Positions 11,417 through 21,376 of a stretch of DNA of 64,000 nt are shown piece after piece. Every line of letters begins with the position of its first letter. Position 1 is the first letter of the stretch. A model generated the notes under the pieces. The model saw only the letters and a program-made list of their open reading frames with translations, was not told where the DNA came from and did no database searches. The position numbers and the translations under genes are program-made. This stretch comes from Gonatopus flavifemur (lineage: Eukaryota > Arthropoda > Insecta > Hymenoptera > Dryinidae): positions 6,703,372 through 6,767,371 of the forward strand of contig JAFFJZ010000016.1 of assembly GCA_018340375.1 (NCBI GenBank), written 5' to 3'.

Positions 11417-12702
11417 TTAGGTGTACAAATAAGTTTCCGCGGTTTGTCAAAAGATGGCCCCACCAGAAGGTTATGGAGAAATTGTCAGATGTAAAACGGA
11501 ATATCCCAAGTTCAGTCATCTGGCAACACCATAACCTTAAAGTACTAGTGATTCCGTATCAGCATCACGTAATTTTTTTCGTGCAAAAATGTCAAGTTTT
11601 ATTCCGAATAAGCATCATTTGCGGGAACTTTTGATTTACTTCTTCAATGTGAAAAAATCTGCAGCTGAGGCGCATCGATTGCTTCTAGAAGCATATGGTG
11701 AAGCTGCTTTAAGTGAGAGAAGTTGTCAGGAATGGTTTCAAAAGTTTAAGAACGGTGAGTTTGACGTTAAAGACAAAGAACGCAGTGGAAGGCCGAAAGT
11801 GTACGAAGACATGGAATTAGAAGTACTATTGGAGGAAGATTCGTCCCAAACGCAAAAAGAACTTGCACTTACTCTACAAGTGACTCAACAAGCAATTTCA
11901 CATCGTTTAAAATCGTTAGGAATGATTCAAAAACAAGGAAATTGGGTTCCATATGAACTAAAGCCGAGAGACGTTGAACGCCGATTATGCATGAGTGAAA
12001 TGCTGCTTGCCAGGAATAAAAAAAAGAGTTTTTTGCATCGTATAGTCACTGGTGACGAAAAATGGATTCACTACGATAATCCAAAGAAGAGAAAGTCATG
12101 GGTTAAGCCCGGCGAACCATCAACATCGACAGCTAAGCCGAATATTCATGGAAAAAAACTCATGCTGTGTATTTGGTGGGATCAGCTTGGTGTCGTGTAT
12201 TATGAATTGCTGAAACCAAGCGAAACCATTACTGGAGCTCTCTACCGAACACAATTGATGAGATTGAGTCGGGCACTTGAGGAAAAACGCGCCCATTACT
12301 ACTTCAGACACGACGAAATTATTCTTTTACACGATAATGCTCGTCCACATGTTGCGGCGCCGGTAAAAACATACTTGGAAACACTCAACTGGGAAGTTTT
12401 ACCCCACCCGCCGTATTCACCAGACTTAGCCCCTTCTGATTATCACCTGTTCCGGTCGATGGCACATGGTCTGTCTGAGCAGCGCTTCACATCATATGAA
12501 GACACCAAAAATTGGGTAGATTTGTGGATAGCGTCAAAAGATGAAGAGTTTTTTCGACGGGGTATCCGAATATTGCCAGAAAGATGGGGAAAAGTAGTGG
12601 CAAATGATGGAAAATACTTTGAATAAAACGTAATGTACTTTTCCTTTACAATAAATTCCTAATTTTTTATAAAAAACCGCGGAAACTTATTTGTACACCT
12701 AA
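11417..12702 (+). mobile_element. Intact mariner transposon (1286 bp) with TA duplication
   Basis: Perfect terminal inverted repeats of 29 bp start TTAGGTGTACAAATAAG at 11417 and close with the reverse complement at 12702. TA flanks both sides (11415-11416 and 12703-12704). The opposite arm of the palindrome shows the empty site (…ATGATAGTTTTG…), which confirms both boundaries. One uninterrupted transposase frame lies inside. Size and ends are typical of mariner. Confidence 0.95.
11589..12626 (+). CDS. Mariner transposase, 345 aa, apparently intact
   Basis: This would cut and paste the surrounding mariner. Residues 1-115 form the paired helix-turn-helix DNA-binding region (HLRELLIYFFNVKKSAAEAH at the start; TQKELALTLQVTQQAISHRL in the second HTH). 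WVPYELKP (119-126) is the conserved linker. The catalytic triad is visible as GDEKW (D156), LLHDNARPH (D249) and SPDLAPSDYHLF (D284). There are 92 residues between the first two Asp and exactly 34 between the last two, i.e. DD34D. The length matches the family (about 345) and no stop or frameshift is seen. The start ATG at 11589 gives the usual N-terminus. The sequence looks closest to the mellifera-type mariners; the subfamily is from memory. With perfect inverted repeats this copy could be active or recently active. Confidence 0.95.
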   Translation: MSSFIPNKHHLRELLIYFFNVKKSAAEAHRLLLEAYGEAALSERSCQEWFQKFKNGEFDVKDKERSGRPKVYEDMELEVLLEEDSSQTQKELALTLQVTQQAISHRLKSLGMIQKQGNWVPYELKPRDVERRLCMSEMLLARNKKKSFLHRIVTGDEKWIHYDNPKKRKSWVKPGEPSTSTAKPNIHGKKLMLCIWWDQLGVVYYELLKPSETITGALYRTQLMRLSRALEEKRAHYYFRHDEIILLHDNARPHVAAPVKTYLETLNWEVLPHPPYSPDLAPSDYHLFRSMAHGLSEQRFTSYEDTKNWVDLWIASKDEEFFRRGIRILPERWGKVVANDGKYFE

Positions 12703-13814
12703 TAGTTTTGTGGCTCCCTCTTTGTATAACAACTTTGGTATAGAGTGCTCTCGATTTGAGATGCATGTTTTTGAGATATTTGCATTTGAAGATTAAAATG
12801 GGACACCCTGTGTACTCCACCGTCACGATTGATGTTATTAGGTTGTTTTTGTATTTCTATGGCTCCATGAATTCTGCTGCTCGTCGTGTATGGTGCTCTC
12901 GCTATAGTTTTGGTCTTCACCAAGTATATAGTGTGACCTGTTCCCATTGCGTGTTCCGCTATGGCAGACTTGGGATTCCTAAATCTCAGACATCTCCCGT
13001 GTTCTTTCATCCTGGGACTGATTTTTCTTCTTGTTTGCCTTATGTAGACTTCGCCGCAAGAGCAAGGGGTGACATAGACTCCGGATGTGTCCAGTGGTAG
13101 TAGTTTGTCTCTCGTGATCCTCAGAATATTCCGGATTGTATTCAACAATTTGGAGATGGTTTGGATTTGATGTGTTCTGAGTATCCGTGCGATTTTGTCT
13201 GTTATTTCTTGTATATAGGGGAGATGAATAGACGGTTTGTTCCGTGTGGGTTCAGGGGTAGAGTTTACTCTCGTTGATCTGTTGATGATTTTTCGTAGAG
13301 TTCTTTGTATTGTTGTTCGCGAGTAGTTGTTGCTCACCATTGTTGTAGGTTTTGTGGTCCCCATATGGTTATTGCTCGGTCAATCAGGGAGCTGATGACT
13401 GCTTGTTCTTGTGAGGGGTGGTGATGTGAAAGTCCGGTCAGGTAGCGGTCTGTGTGTGTGGTTTTCCCGTATACCTTGTGTCCCAAAGTTCCGTTGTCTC
13501 CTCGTTCTACTTGGATATGCAGGAAGGGCGGGCTGTGGTCCGATTCTGTTCCCATGGTGAATTGGATTTCTGGATGTGAGGAGTTGATGTAGTCTAGGAA
13601 AATCCGAACAGTGTTGGCGCCGTGAGGCCAAATGACGGAGGTGGCGTCCACATATCTCCACCAATGCTTCGGTTTCAGACGGGACTCCCGTAGAATTTTG
13701 TCTTCAAGGTGTTCCATGAATACACTCGCTATTGGTAGAGAAGGGGGTGAGCTCATGACTGCACCAGTGGTTTGTTTGTGGAACTTTTCATTGAGAAGGA
13801 AATATGTGGAAGTG

Positions 13815-14200
13815 AGACAGTATTCGACTCCGGAGTGAAATGATGTATCCATGTTTCATCCATGGTCACGTTCCGACGCAGGAAATCCTTTTCATTGCGA
13901 GTAAATAGCGATGGACAGCTCTCTGAATCGTCGACTCGTTGCTGTTTTTGTTCCACAGAAAGCAATCGTGGCACCCACTTGGAAAAACCTTTCTCATGCT
14001 CAATTTTTCATGAAGGATTGTGAATACGCTTCGAGATGATATCTGTGTCATTTGTGCAATCTCACGGACCTTCACTTTGCGATTTTTCATCACGTTTTTC
14101 AACACTTCACACACATTTTCCGGTGTAACGGCTTCCGATGGCCTATCCGCACGTTCCGCATCGTGTTTGTTCGTACGACAAATCGTTGGTTTGGACGGAG
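13815..14200 (-). pseudogene. Mariner transposase fragment (N-terminal and first catalytic Asp)
   Basis: The minus strand encodes an HTH segment (VREIAQMTQISSRSVFTILH), then after a one-base frameshift near 13975 PRLLSVEQKQQRVDDSES and FLRRNVTMDETWIHHFTPES, the mariner region around the first catalytic Asp. The sequence stops abruptly at about 13820, where the Penelope-like RT begins. The second and third catalytic Asp regions are absent. It belongs to a mariner lineage different from the intact copy at 11417. Confidence 0.8.
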
Positions 14201-14248
14201 AGGAGTCCGGGTAACGTTTTTCAAGCCATTAATAAACAATGTCTTCTT

Positions 14249-14473
14249 CTAACAGCGTGTGCAAGATTGGGTTTCCCAAGCTTGTGTTGCATGCGCAAAG
14301 TGAGTGAGTCCCACACGGCAGTCAGACCAGTGCGGGCAAGCAATAAGCATGCGGTGAAGTAACTCCACCGCACGCTCATTACTTTCCCGCACTGGTCCGA
14401 CTGCCGTGTAAAAATCACTCACTCTGTGCACGCAACACAGGCTTGGAAAACCGGAGTTGGCGCACCTTGTTAG
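14249..14473. mobile_element. Palindromic MITE, ~225 bp
   Basis: CTAACAGCGTGTGC at 14249 pairs with GGCGCACCTTGTTAG ending 14473. Long imperfect arms meet around a loop of about 10 bp near 14357-14366, through GACCAGTGCGGG / CCCGCACTGGTC and CATGCGGTG / CACCGCACG. No open frame with motifs is present. It lies just upstream of the Ty3/gypsy insertion. Confidence 0.8.
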
Positions 14474-14712
14474 GAAAAATAGTATGAGCAACTCGTGCGC
14501 GTTGATGATCCCCCCACTGGCGTGAGTTGTCGCCCTCGCTACGCTCGTGTGGGAATCACCAACTTCGCGCACTTGTTACACAATGTACTATATCAACACG
14601 CGGAACTCGCTTCTTTCCATTTTTCAAACAAATTACAAAATAACTTCACTCTAACCTCGATAACTCTGCTGTTTGTGGTCCGATCGACGTGAAATTTCTA
14701 CACGTTCTATGT

Positions 14713-15473
14713 TGTAACTATATAAATTGAGGAAGAGATACCATAGAGGAAGAAAGAGAGAGGGGGAGGGAAATGGAGAGAGAAAGGAGGAGGATTTGAA
14801 GGGGATAGGATACCTACGAGACAGCAATCAGAGAGTCAACTCTAGAACTTGAAGGAAGACGGACAGTCAATAGATATATCTTGATAGATATATGTGTATA
14901 TTCATATATCGAATAACAGTAGTCGCCGGTGATCGGATATTGTAAATTCCGTACGGAAAAATACGAATATTGAGCCTCGATGGTTGAAACAGCAAGGAGA
15001 ACACTTTAAATAACTACTGGAAGCCCAATGCTCCACGACGATGCGAAGATATCCAAAAGAAACAGAGAGGACGTCTTTCTAGAGGGTCTATGCTGGTGCA
15101 GTATCCACACCACAAGAATATTTATGCGTTATTTATTCCATGAGGTCGAAAACATCCCGAAATAAATCATCGTGAGATATATAAATATATACATATATAA
15201 ATTCTCTCTTTCTCTCCACAAATAAAATACCAATGTTTATCTTAGCTTTCAAAGATATATCTAGGCAGTACGTTAATATCAGATAATAGACATATATAGC
15301 TCGATACAAATATATACCGATGTACCTTGCTTTTGTTCATCTTTATATGTGTTAGAATATACATTGCTATTCATTGTGTTCCAATCAAACTTATATGTGG
15401 ATTAAGATTATTTTGAAGACCCCTGTCTTTTTTTCTTTAAAGAGACTTAGAATTTTTAGATGAGGTGGTCACA
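14713..15473 (+). repeat. 5' LTR of the Ty3/gypsy element (761 bp)
   Basis: It starts TGTAACTATATAAATTGAGG and ends GATGAGGTGGTCACA, and matches the 3' LTR with scattered differences. An AATAAA lies near 15220 and could serve polyadenylation. The ATTTA/TATA tract near 15120 is short here but strongly expanded in the 3' LTR. Confidence 0.92.
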
Positions 15474-15475
15474 GA

Positions 15476-15487
15476 TGGCGCCCGAAC
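15476..15487 (+). promoter_or_regulatory. Primer binding site (tRNA-Lys type)
   Basis: TGGCGCCCGAAC, two bases after the 5' LTR, is complementary to the 3' end of a tRNA-Lys and is a classical retroelement minus-strand primer site. Confidence 0.85.
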
Positions 15488-15595
15488 AAAAAGAGTAAAT
15501 AAATATAAACTTGAAGTAAGCAAGGGCATCAAAATAATAAAATAAGTAATGCATAATTTTCAAGTATAAATTTTTCTTTGAGTTCGCATTTATGA

Positions 15596-16940
15596 ATGGA
15601 AACTAGAGCAAAAAAATATAAGTTGAATACAGTTATGGAAAGAAAGAATAGAAAAAGGAGAAGTAGTGAAAGAGTATCAACAGATCAACCAAAAAGGAAA
15701 AGTGTTGCATCAACAGTAAATTTAGCACATAATACTGAACAAAATAAAAATTCTGTAACTGAAAATGATATGATGGAACAAAAAATCCAACAATTGCAAG
15801 CCCAAGTGGCTGAAATGCAATCGATGCAAAATGAAATTGATGCAATGAAATTACAATTACAAAATCGAATAGACCAAGGTAGTAGCAGTAATAGCAATAA
15901 TGCAGTTATAACACACAATTCACTAATGGAAACCCAAAGAATATATCTAGAAATTAAACCACCGTCTTTTAGTGATGAGAATGAAACACATCCTATTGAA
16001 TTTCCACAAGAATTAGATAATTATTTCAATATGAAGAACATGACCGGTCAATGCAAATTGTGGATGATAGGGAGTTGTTTGAAAGGTAATGCTGAACAGT
16101 GGTTTGGAGCCTCGACAACGGGATGCATAACATATGAATCATTCAAAGAGTCATTCAGAAAAGCATCTCATTCTATACCCATACAAATGAAAATAAAAGA
16201 TCGTTGGCAAGTATAAAACTCCCCGAAACATATTTTCTTGAAAAAAATAAAGTCGCTCAATATTTCGTACCTCAAATGTCGACATTCGAAATGAATTATG
16301 ATATTGTAAAGCAATTGCCTATGAAAGCAAAAGAAGCTCTTGCTAGCACAGATTTTGCCAAAACCGAGAATATATTGAATACTCTGAGATATATAGATTC
16401 AAATTTACAGATTAATCCAGTGAAGAGTATTGAAACATCGTTCTTGAACACGGAAAATCAGATTAGAATATTAAAACCATCGACCAGAAATGTAAATAAC
16501 AGAGGTAATGATAGATCATACAACAAGATGATCTGGAATTCAAATCGCAATTTCAAAAGGCCTTATTACAGTACACAAAACGAAGATTCCAATCATGACA
16601 GATACAATAAACATAACGATTATACGGGAAATCAGAGATATCAAAATACAAGTAGTAATCAGCAATTCTTCAATCCAAATACGTTACAAGATCGGAATAT
16701 TTCTTTGATAGACGAAATTTTGGCTATCGAAAACATCATAATATAGATGCAAGGAGTAGGAGATATAATGATTTTGATAACTGTTTTAATTATAATCATT
16801 CGAATTATAGAAATCATAGAATACATAATAGTGATAATAGAATAAATCGGTCTCAAGATCACGATAATAATAGAACAAATCATTTCAAGCCGAATGATGA
16901 CTCGAGATCTTCGTATAAAAAACATACGGGTTCACAACAT
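15596..16940 (+). pseudogene. Gag of the Ty3/gypsy element, frameshifted
   Basis: From METRAKKYK at 15596 the frame runs through a basic segment and a coiled coil of Gln/Met-rich heptads (about residues 60-100: EQKIQQLQAQVAEMQSM). It then has a capsid-like region (PPSFSDENETHPIEF…WFGASTTGCITYESFKESF). A frameshift near 16205 moves to a second frame (KNKVAQYFVPQMSTFEMNYD…) that ends in an Asn/Arg/Tyr-rich tail, stopping at 16744; open Asn/Arg-rich sequence continues in another frame to about 16940. I see no CCHC zinc knuckle. The Asn-rich tail may bind RNA instead. Confidence 0.75.
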
Positions 16941-16951
16941 CATTTAAACGA

Positions 16952-17376
16952 ATGAAGAGCCCACAGGAAAAGGGTCCAACTGTGGACTTGCAGAACCTTG
17001 ATGTTGAAGAGGACCTACAATACGGAATCGAACTGGGGGAAGTAATTGAGGGAAATATAGATAAAACAATTATGAATACACCAATTATTCGAGTACTAAT
17101 ATTACGACAAAATTTAGAAGCTATACTTGACACAGGTAGTGTATATAATTGCATTTCCGAATCAATGTACTTAGAACTCAATGAAAAAATTCCTGTATTG
17201 GAATTGCCAGTACCCAGCATACAAATTTATGGAGCTGTGAAGTCAAAGCCAATCAAAATAAAAAAGCAAATTTTATTATAAATGAAGATAGGAGAAAAAG
17301 CATTTGATGTCGATTTTTTTTGTCATACCTGGCTTGTCAACTCATATCATAATAGGAACGAGGTGGATGGATAAAC
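16952..17376 (+). pseudogene. Retropepsin region of the Ty3/gypsy element, disrupted
   Basis: VLILRQNLEAILDTGSVYNC contains the D-T-G active site of an aspartic protease. The frame ends at a TAA near 17279, and the following frame (AFDVDFF…GLSTHIIIGTRWMDKHRVI with one shift) supplies the flap and the IIG(T)-W-M part, before the RTE LINE cuts it at 17388. It would process Gag-Pol if intact. Confidence 0.75.
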
Positions 17377-17387
17377 ATCGAGTTATT

Positions 17388-20300
17388 CATCATCATGAAG
17401 TAATCAGTCTTACGACTGGTTTGATGAAACCCTCCACCCCTGTCTATTAGCCGCCAAACGTTTAATTTCTACATATCTACTACATTCCTTGTCTTGTACG
17501 ATTTGCTTCATATAACTTGCTCTAGGTCTACCTTTACCAGTTTTACCATTCATTTTCCCTTCCAATATTGTTTTCAATAAACTCTCATGCCGTAATGTGT
17601 GTCCTATAAGATTGCTTCTCCTTTTCACGATGTGGTTCAGAGATTCCTTTCTTCATTTATCTGCTCGAGTACTTCTTCATTTTTGACTTTGTCTATTCAT
17701 TTCATTCTGAGCATCTTCCTATAACACCACATTTCGAAAGCTTCAAGTCTTCGTTGATCAGTTTTCCCCATTGTCCAAGTTTCGCAACCATATACTGCTG
17801 TGCTCCAAACGTAACTTCTCAAGAATTTCTTCCTTACTTCCAAGCTTATATTTTTTGAGCACATTAAACTGTTTCTTTTGGTGGAAAGCCTGTTTCCCTT
17901 GTGCTATTCTTGCTCTTATATCTCTTTCGCTTTTGCCGTTTTCTGTAATTATGCTTCCTAGATATTTGAATTCTTTCACCTGTTCAATTGTCTCGGTATC
18001 TATTTTGATTTTCGTTCTTCTAGCTGTTTTCGCTGCTGTACACATCATGAATTTTGTTTTGTCTTCATTTATATTCATACAATAGTTCCCCAATAATATT
18101 GTTCTCAGAGTGTTGGGAATATTTTGTAACTCAGTACTACTCGTGGCGAGTATAGCTATGTCATCCGCGAATCTCAACATACTTATATTTTCTCCCTGAA
18201 TCTGTAATTCCGATTGAATTTCCTCCTTCACTTCGTTCATTGCTTCTTCTATATATAAATTGAAAATCAGTGGCGATAATGAGCATCCTTGTCTCACCCC
18301 TCTTCTCATTTGTGCTCCCCCTTCCTGACCCTCTATGTCTATTATTGCACTTTGATTCTTATATAATTCGTATATTATTCTTCTATCTTTATAATTTATT
18401 CCCACCTTCTTCAGGATCGCAAACATCTTCTCCCAGTCCACATTATCGAAAGCCTTTTGTATATCTACAAAACCTATGTACACAGATTTCTTCAGCGCTA
18501 TTCTTTTCTCTATTACTGCCCTAAGTGCTGAAATTGCTTCTCGCGTTACCCTATTTTTTCTAAAACCAAACTGATCTCCCGCCAATCTACTCTCTATTTT
18601 ATTTTCCATCCTCCTGTATATAATTCTGGTCAGTATCTTCGAAGCATGTGAAGTTAAACTGATCGTTCTGTAGTTCTCGCATTTGTCTGCCCCTTGTTCT
18701 TTCAGGATAGCGACAATTTTATTCTTTTGGAAATCTTCCGGTACTTCGCCTTTTTCGTACATATCTCTAATCAATTCAAACAGTGCGTCACGAGTTCCTT
18801 CACTGGAGGCTTTTATAAGGTTCGCACTTATGCCATCTATGCCTGGCGCTTTATTATTTTTCAATTCTTTCAAAGCCTTGTCGAATTCTGATCCCAATAT
18901 CGAATCCCCCAATTCTTCCTCATCTACATCCTCCTCCTTCTCTGAAAGTGCTATATCATCTTTTCCTCTATACAAGTCTTCCATATGATTGATCCACTGT
19001 TCTATTTTCTTTTCCGTTTTTATCAATTGTCGTCCTGGAGAGTTTCTAATCTTATTGCTTCTAGATTTCATTTGTCCGAAAAATCTTTCAATACTCCTAT
19101 ATGCTTCATCTATTTTTCCTAAATGCAATCTTATTCCTATTTCCTGACATTTCTCTTCTAACCACTGTTCTTTTGCTCCCCTTGATTCTCTTATTATTTT
19201 ATTTCTCAATGATTTGTATCGTTGCTGGCCTTCTTGGCTATCATTATTCTTGTATTTTCTTCTTTCATTTATCAATTCTAAAATTTCTCCCGTTATCCAT
19301 GGGTTTTTAGGTTCTACTCCATTATTCTTCAAAGTCTTATCCGCACATCCTCTTATATTCCCCTTAATCTTTGTCCATCTCCTCTCTATTCCCAAGTCTT
19401 TCTCTTTTTGATCTCCCAATTTTTCATCCAACATTTTCTCGAATGCCTCATGTGTTTGTTTTTGCTTGAGGTTCTTCAAATTCCATCTTTTCTGCATTTT
19501 CATTTTCTTCTTCAAAGATTTGAATTTCAGAGAACATTCCATCATCAACATATTATGATCACTATCTATATCTGCACTGGGATAAGTTTCACAGTTTTTC
19601 ACTTGGTTTATAAACCTTTGTTTCACTAATATGTAATCGATTTGGTATCTTGCTGTATCTCCTGGCATTTTCCAAGTGTAGATTCTTCTTGGATGATTTT
19701 CAAATAAAGTGTTTGTGATAACCATCTTATGATTTTCACAAAATTCGACTAAACGTTGTCCTCTATCGTTCCTCCTCCCTAACGCAAAATCTCCTATTAT
19801 GTTGTCCTCTTTTCCTCGTCCTACTACCGCATTCCAATCCCCCATCACTATCAAATTCTCTTCTCCCTTCACATATTCTATCATTCCTCCTATTTCTTCG
19901 TACGTTTTTTCAAGATCTTCCTCCGAATATGCAGATGTGGGCATGTATACTTGGACTATGACTGTGTCTACCGGTTTTGTTCTGATTCTCACCATCATCA
20001 CACGTTCATTATGTTGCAAATGATTTCCTATTCTATTCCCTACTCTTTTATGCATTACAATTCCTACACCTGCTTGACCGTTCTTTGATCCTGTATGAAT
20101 TATTCTATAATCCCCACTCCAGAAATCGCCCTCTTGTGGCCATCTCATTTCGCTAATCCCCATTACATCCATATTCAACCTATTCATTTCTAATTCCAAA
20201 TTTTCTAATTTCCTCACTTGCCTCAGTGATCTAACATTCCACGCTCCGACTCGAAGAATGTTGTTTCTTTTCCCTATCCTATCCTTCGGTTTTAGTTCTT

Positions 20301-20743
20301 TGCTGATGAAGCTTCCTCGAGCAGCCTCCACCCGGAGATCCGAACGGGAGACTAGTTTATCTCCGGAATATTTTACCCGAGAGAGCGCCATCGTGTATTT
20401 ATTAATTTGTTCGTTTGTTTTTGTTACATAATATTCCAGGTTATGAAAAGGTTTTATTTCTTCGGGAAGTATTGAAACATGTCGAGGAAAGTAGTTTCCC
20501 CTCGCTTTCCTTTCGTTTTTGCCGATGTTTCTGGCATGAGGATGATTTCGTTTCTCCCAGTTTGTATTCTTTTCCTTGAGTAGTTCATTCCACTCAAAAA
20601 AAAGATCTAACTCTGAGATATTCATCCTCCCCACCACGTGAAGGAAGCAGATACTACCAGGGATGATTAAAAAGGATATCAAGGATAGGTATCATGAATA
20701 TCCCCCTGGAAGACCCGCAATCATCCACGGGGAGGTCGTTATT
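17388..20743 (-). mobile_element. RTE-clade LINE, near full length (copy 1)
   Basis: It is a minus-strand insertion into the Ty3 protease, flanked by an 11 bp target duplication ATCGAGTTATT (17377-17387 and 20744-20754). The 3' end is a short (ATG)n-type tail (CATCATCATG on the plus strand) rather than poly(A), as is usual for RTE elements. The 5' end is near that of the copy at 54410, so the copy is close to full length. Confidence 0.9.
17401..20682 (-). pseudogene. RTE endonuclease-reverse transcriptase, C-terminus frameshifted
   Basis: The main frame (20682-17758) has an N-terminal basic extension of about 130 residues. An APE-type endonuclease follows: VGAWNVRSLRQ, ISEMRWPQEGDF, VMGDWNAVVG, and the closing DIDSDHNMLMM with the catalytic SDH. 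The RT then follows: NKAPGIDGISANLIKA, YRTISLTSHASKILTRII, GFVDIQKAFDNVDWEKMF, RRGVRQGCSLSPLIFN and the catalytic SMLRFADDIAILA. A one-base indel near 17860 throws the frame off at KQFNVLKKYK, and a second change near 17630 is needed to reach the conserved RTE C-terminus (IGHTLRHESLLKTILEGK, KGRPRASYMKQI; about 17628-17410). The first in-frame ATG is uncertain. Confidence 0.9.
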
Positions 20744-20754
20744 ATCGAGTTATT

Positions 20755-21376
20755 ATCAATCATAAAAGTCAAAGTGTAACTATCGAAGAGAAAATTATAG
20801 ATTTACATCGATAACGATATGCAAAAGACGATTTAGACGAAGAAAAAATTTCAACAGTACGAAATGAAAATCTGAATAACAGTCTTGGAAGTTCTAGGGG
20901 TGGTCAAAATATAAATTTGGAAAAGGGAGAGATTTATACAGGAGATGAAGTGGTTTCATTGCAGACTTTGTTGACAGAAAAACACCGCATGTTAGAAGGG
21001 AAAGCATCTTCGAATATTGAGAAAAAAAAACTCCCATAATGAGGATAATACGAAAACAAACTATATAGATGATGAAAATGAAAAAAACGAAAAGTTTAAT
21101 GAAAACATAGAGATTCCAAAGAGAGATTCAAAAGGGGAAAATAATAAAAAGTTCAATGAAATGTATTTTATCGAGTTCGTACAGGAGAAGCAAAGACATG
21201 CGATTAATAAGGGAACGGGAGATTTAATGAGTAAAAAATACCGATATGGAATAGAAGACAATTATTTGAATAATTTTGATGAGAATAATCATGGTGTTCA
21301 TGAGAGGATGAATTATAACGGAATTAAAGGGATTCAATCATCGTTCCCACAAGAAGTTCGAATGATCGTCAATTAA
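20755..21376 (+). pseudogene. Ty3/gypsy protease-RT linker region
   Basis: After the second target duplication the Ty3 element resumes. The reading frames are Lys/Glu/Asn-rich (for example ENEKNEKFNENIEIPKR) and lack a recognisable domain. The frame shifts near 21010 and stops at 21376. It is a low-complexity spacer between protease and reverse transcriptase. Confidence 0.5.

Larger units (their letters stand above)
10009..12810. mobile_element. Giant palindromic foldback element (~1.38 kb net) with two nested insertions
   Basis: The element begins CAGGGTGTCCCATTTTAA at 10009 and ends in its reverse complement at 12810. The left arm (10009-10689, 681 bp) is the near-exact reverse complement of the right arm (10705-12810) once a 127 bp MITE with its 8 bp duplication and a 1286 bp mariner with its TA duplication are removed: 2106 - 135 - 1288 = 683 bp. 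The loop is only about 15 bp (10690-10704). The left flank ends TA and the right flank begins TG, consistent with a TA target duplication with one change. It sits inside the Penelope-like coding region. No transposase is encoded. Its ends resemble those of the DD41D element at 25340, suggesting a non-autonomous relative. Confidence 0.85.
9940..13830 (-). pseudogene. Penelope-like element (RT plus GIY-YIG endonuclease), split by a palindrome
   Basis: On the minus strand 13830-13340 encodes reverse transcriptase motifs: CLTSTYFLLNEKFHKQT, then G-A-V-M-S-S-P as the counterpart of the usual GAAMGSPLSP, then WWRYVDATSVI. In Penelope-like elements the last is the catalytic YVDD; here it reads YVDA, so the RT would be dead. 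After a frameshift near 13340 the frame continues (13300-12811) to a GIY-YIG nuclease: GVYVTPCSCGEVYIRQT, then a conserved R...EH and NPKSAIAEHAMGTGHTI. The C-terminus is interrupted at 12810 by the palindromic element. Reading on from 10008 gives MNPIWTTVLG directly after NRDGGV(H/Y), the usual end of this domain, so the insertion split one reading frame. The 5' part is missing where a mariner fragment abuts at about 13820. The lower boundary is approximate. Confidence 0.8.

Noticed and set aside
12756..13100. Plus-strand open frame of 114 codons
   Set aside because: It is the antisense shadow of the Penelope-like GIY-YIG coding region.
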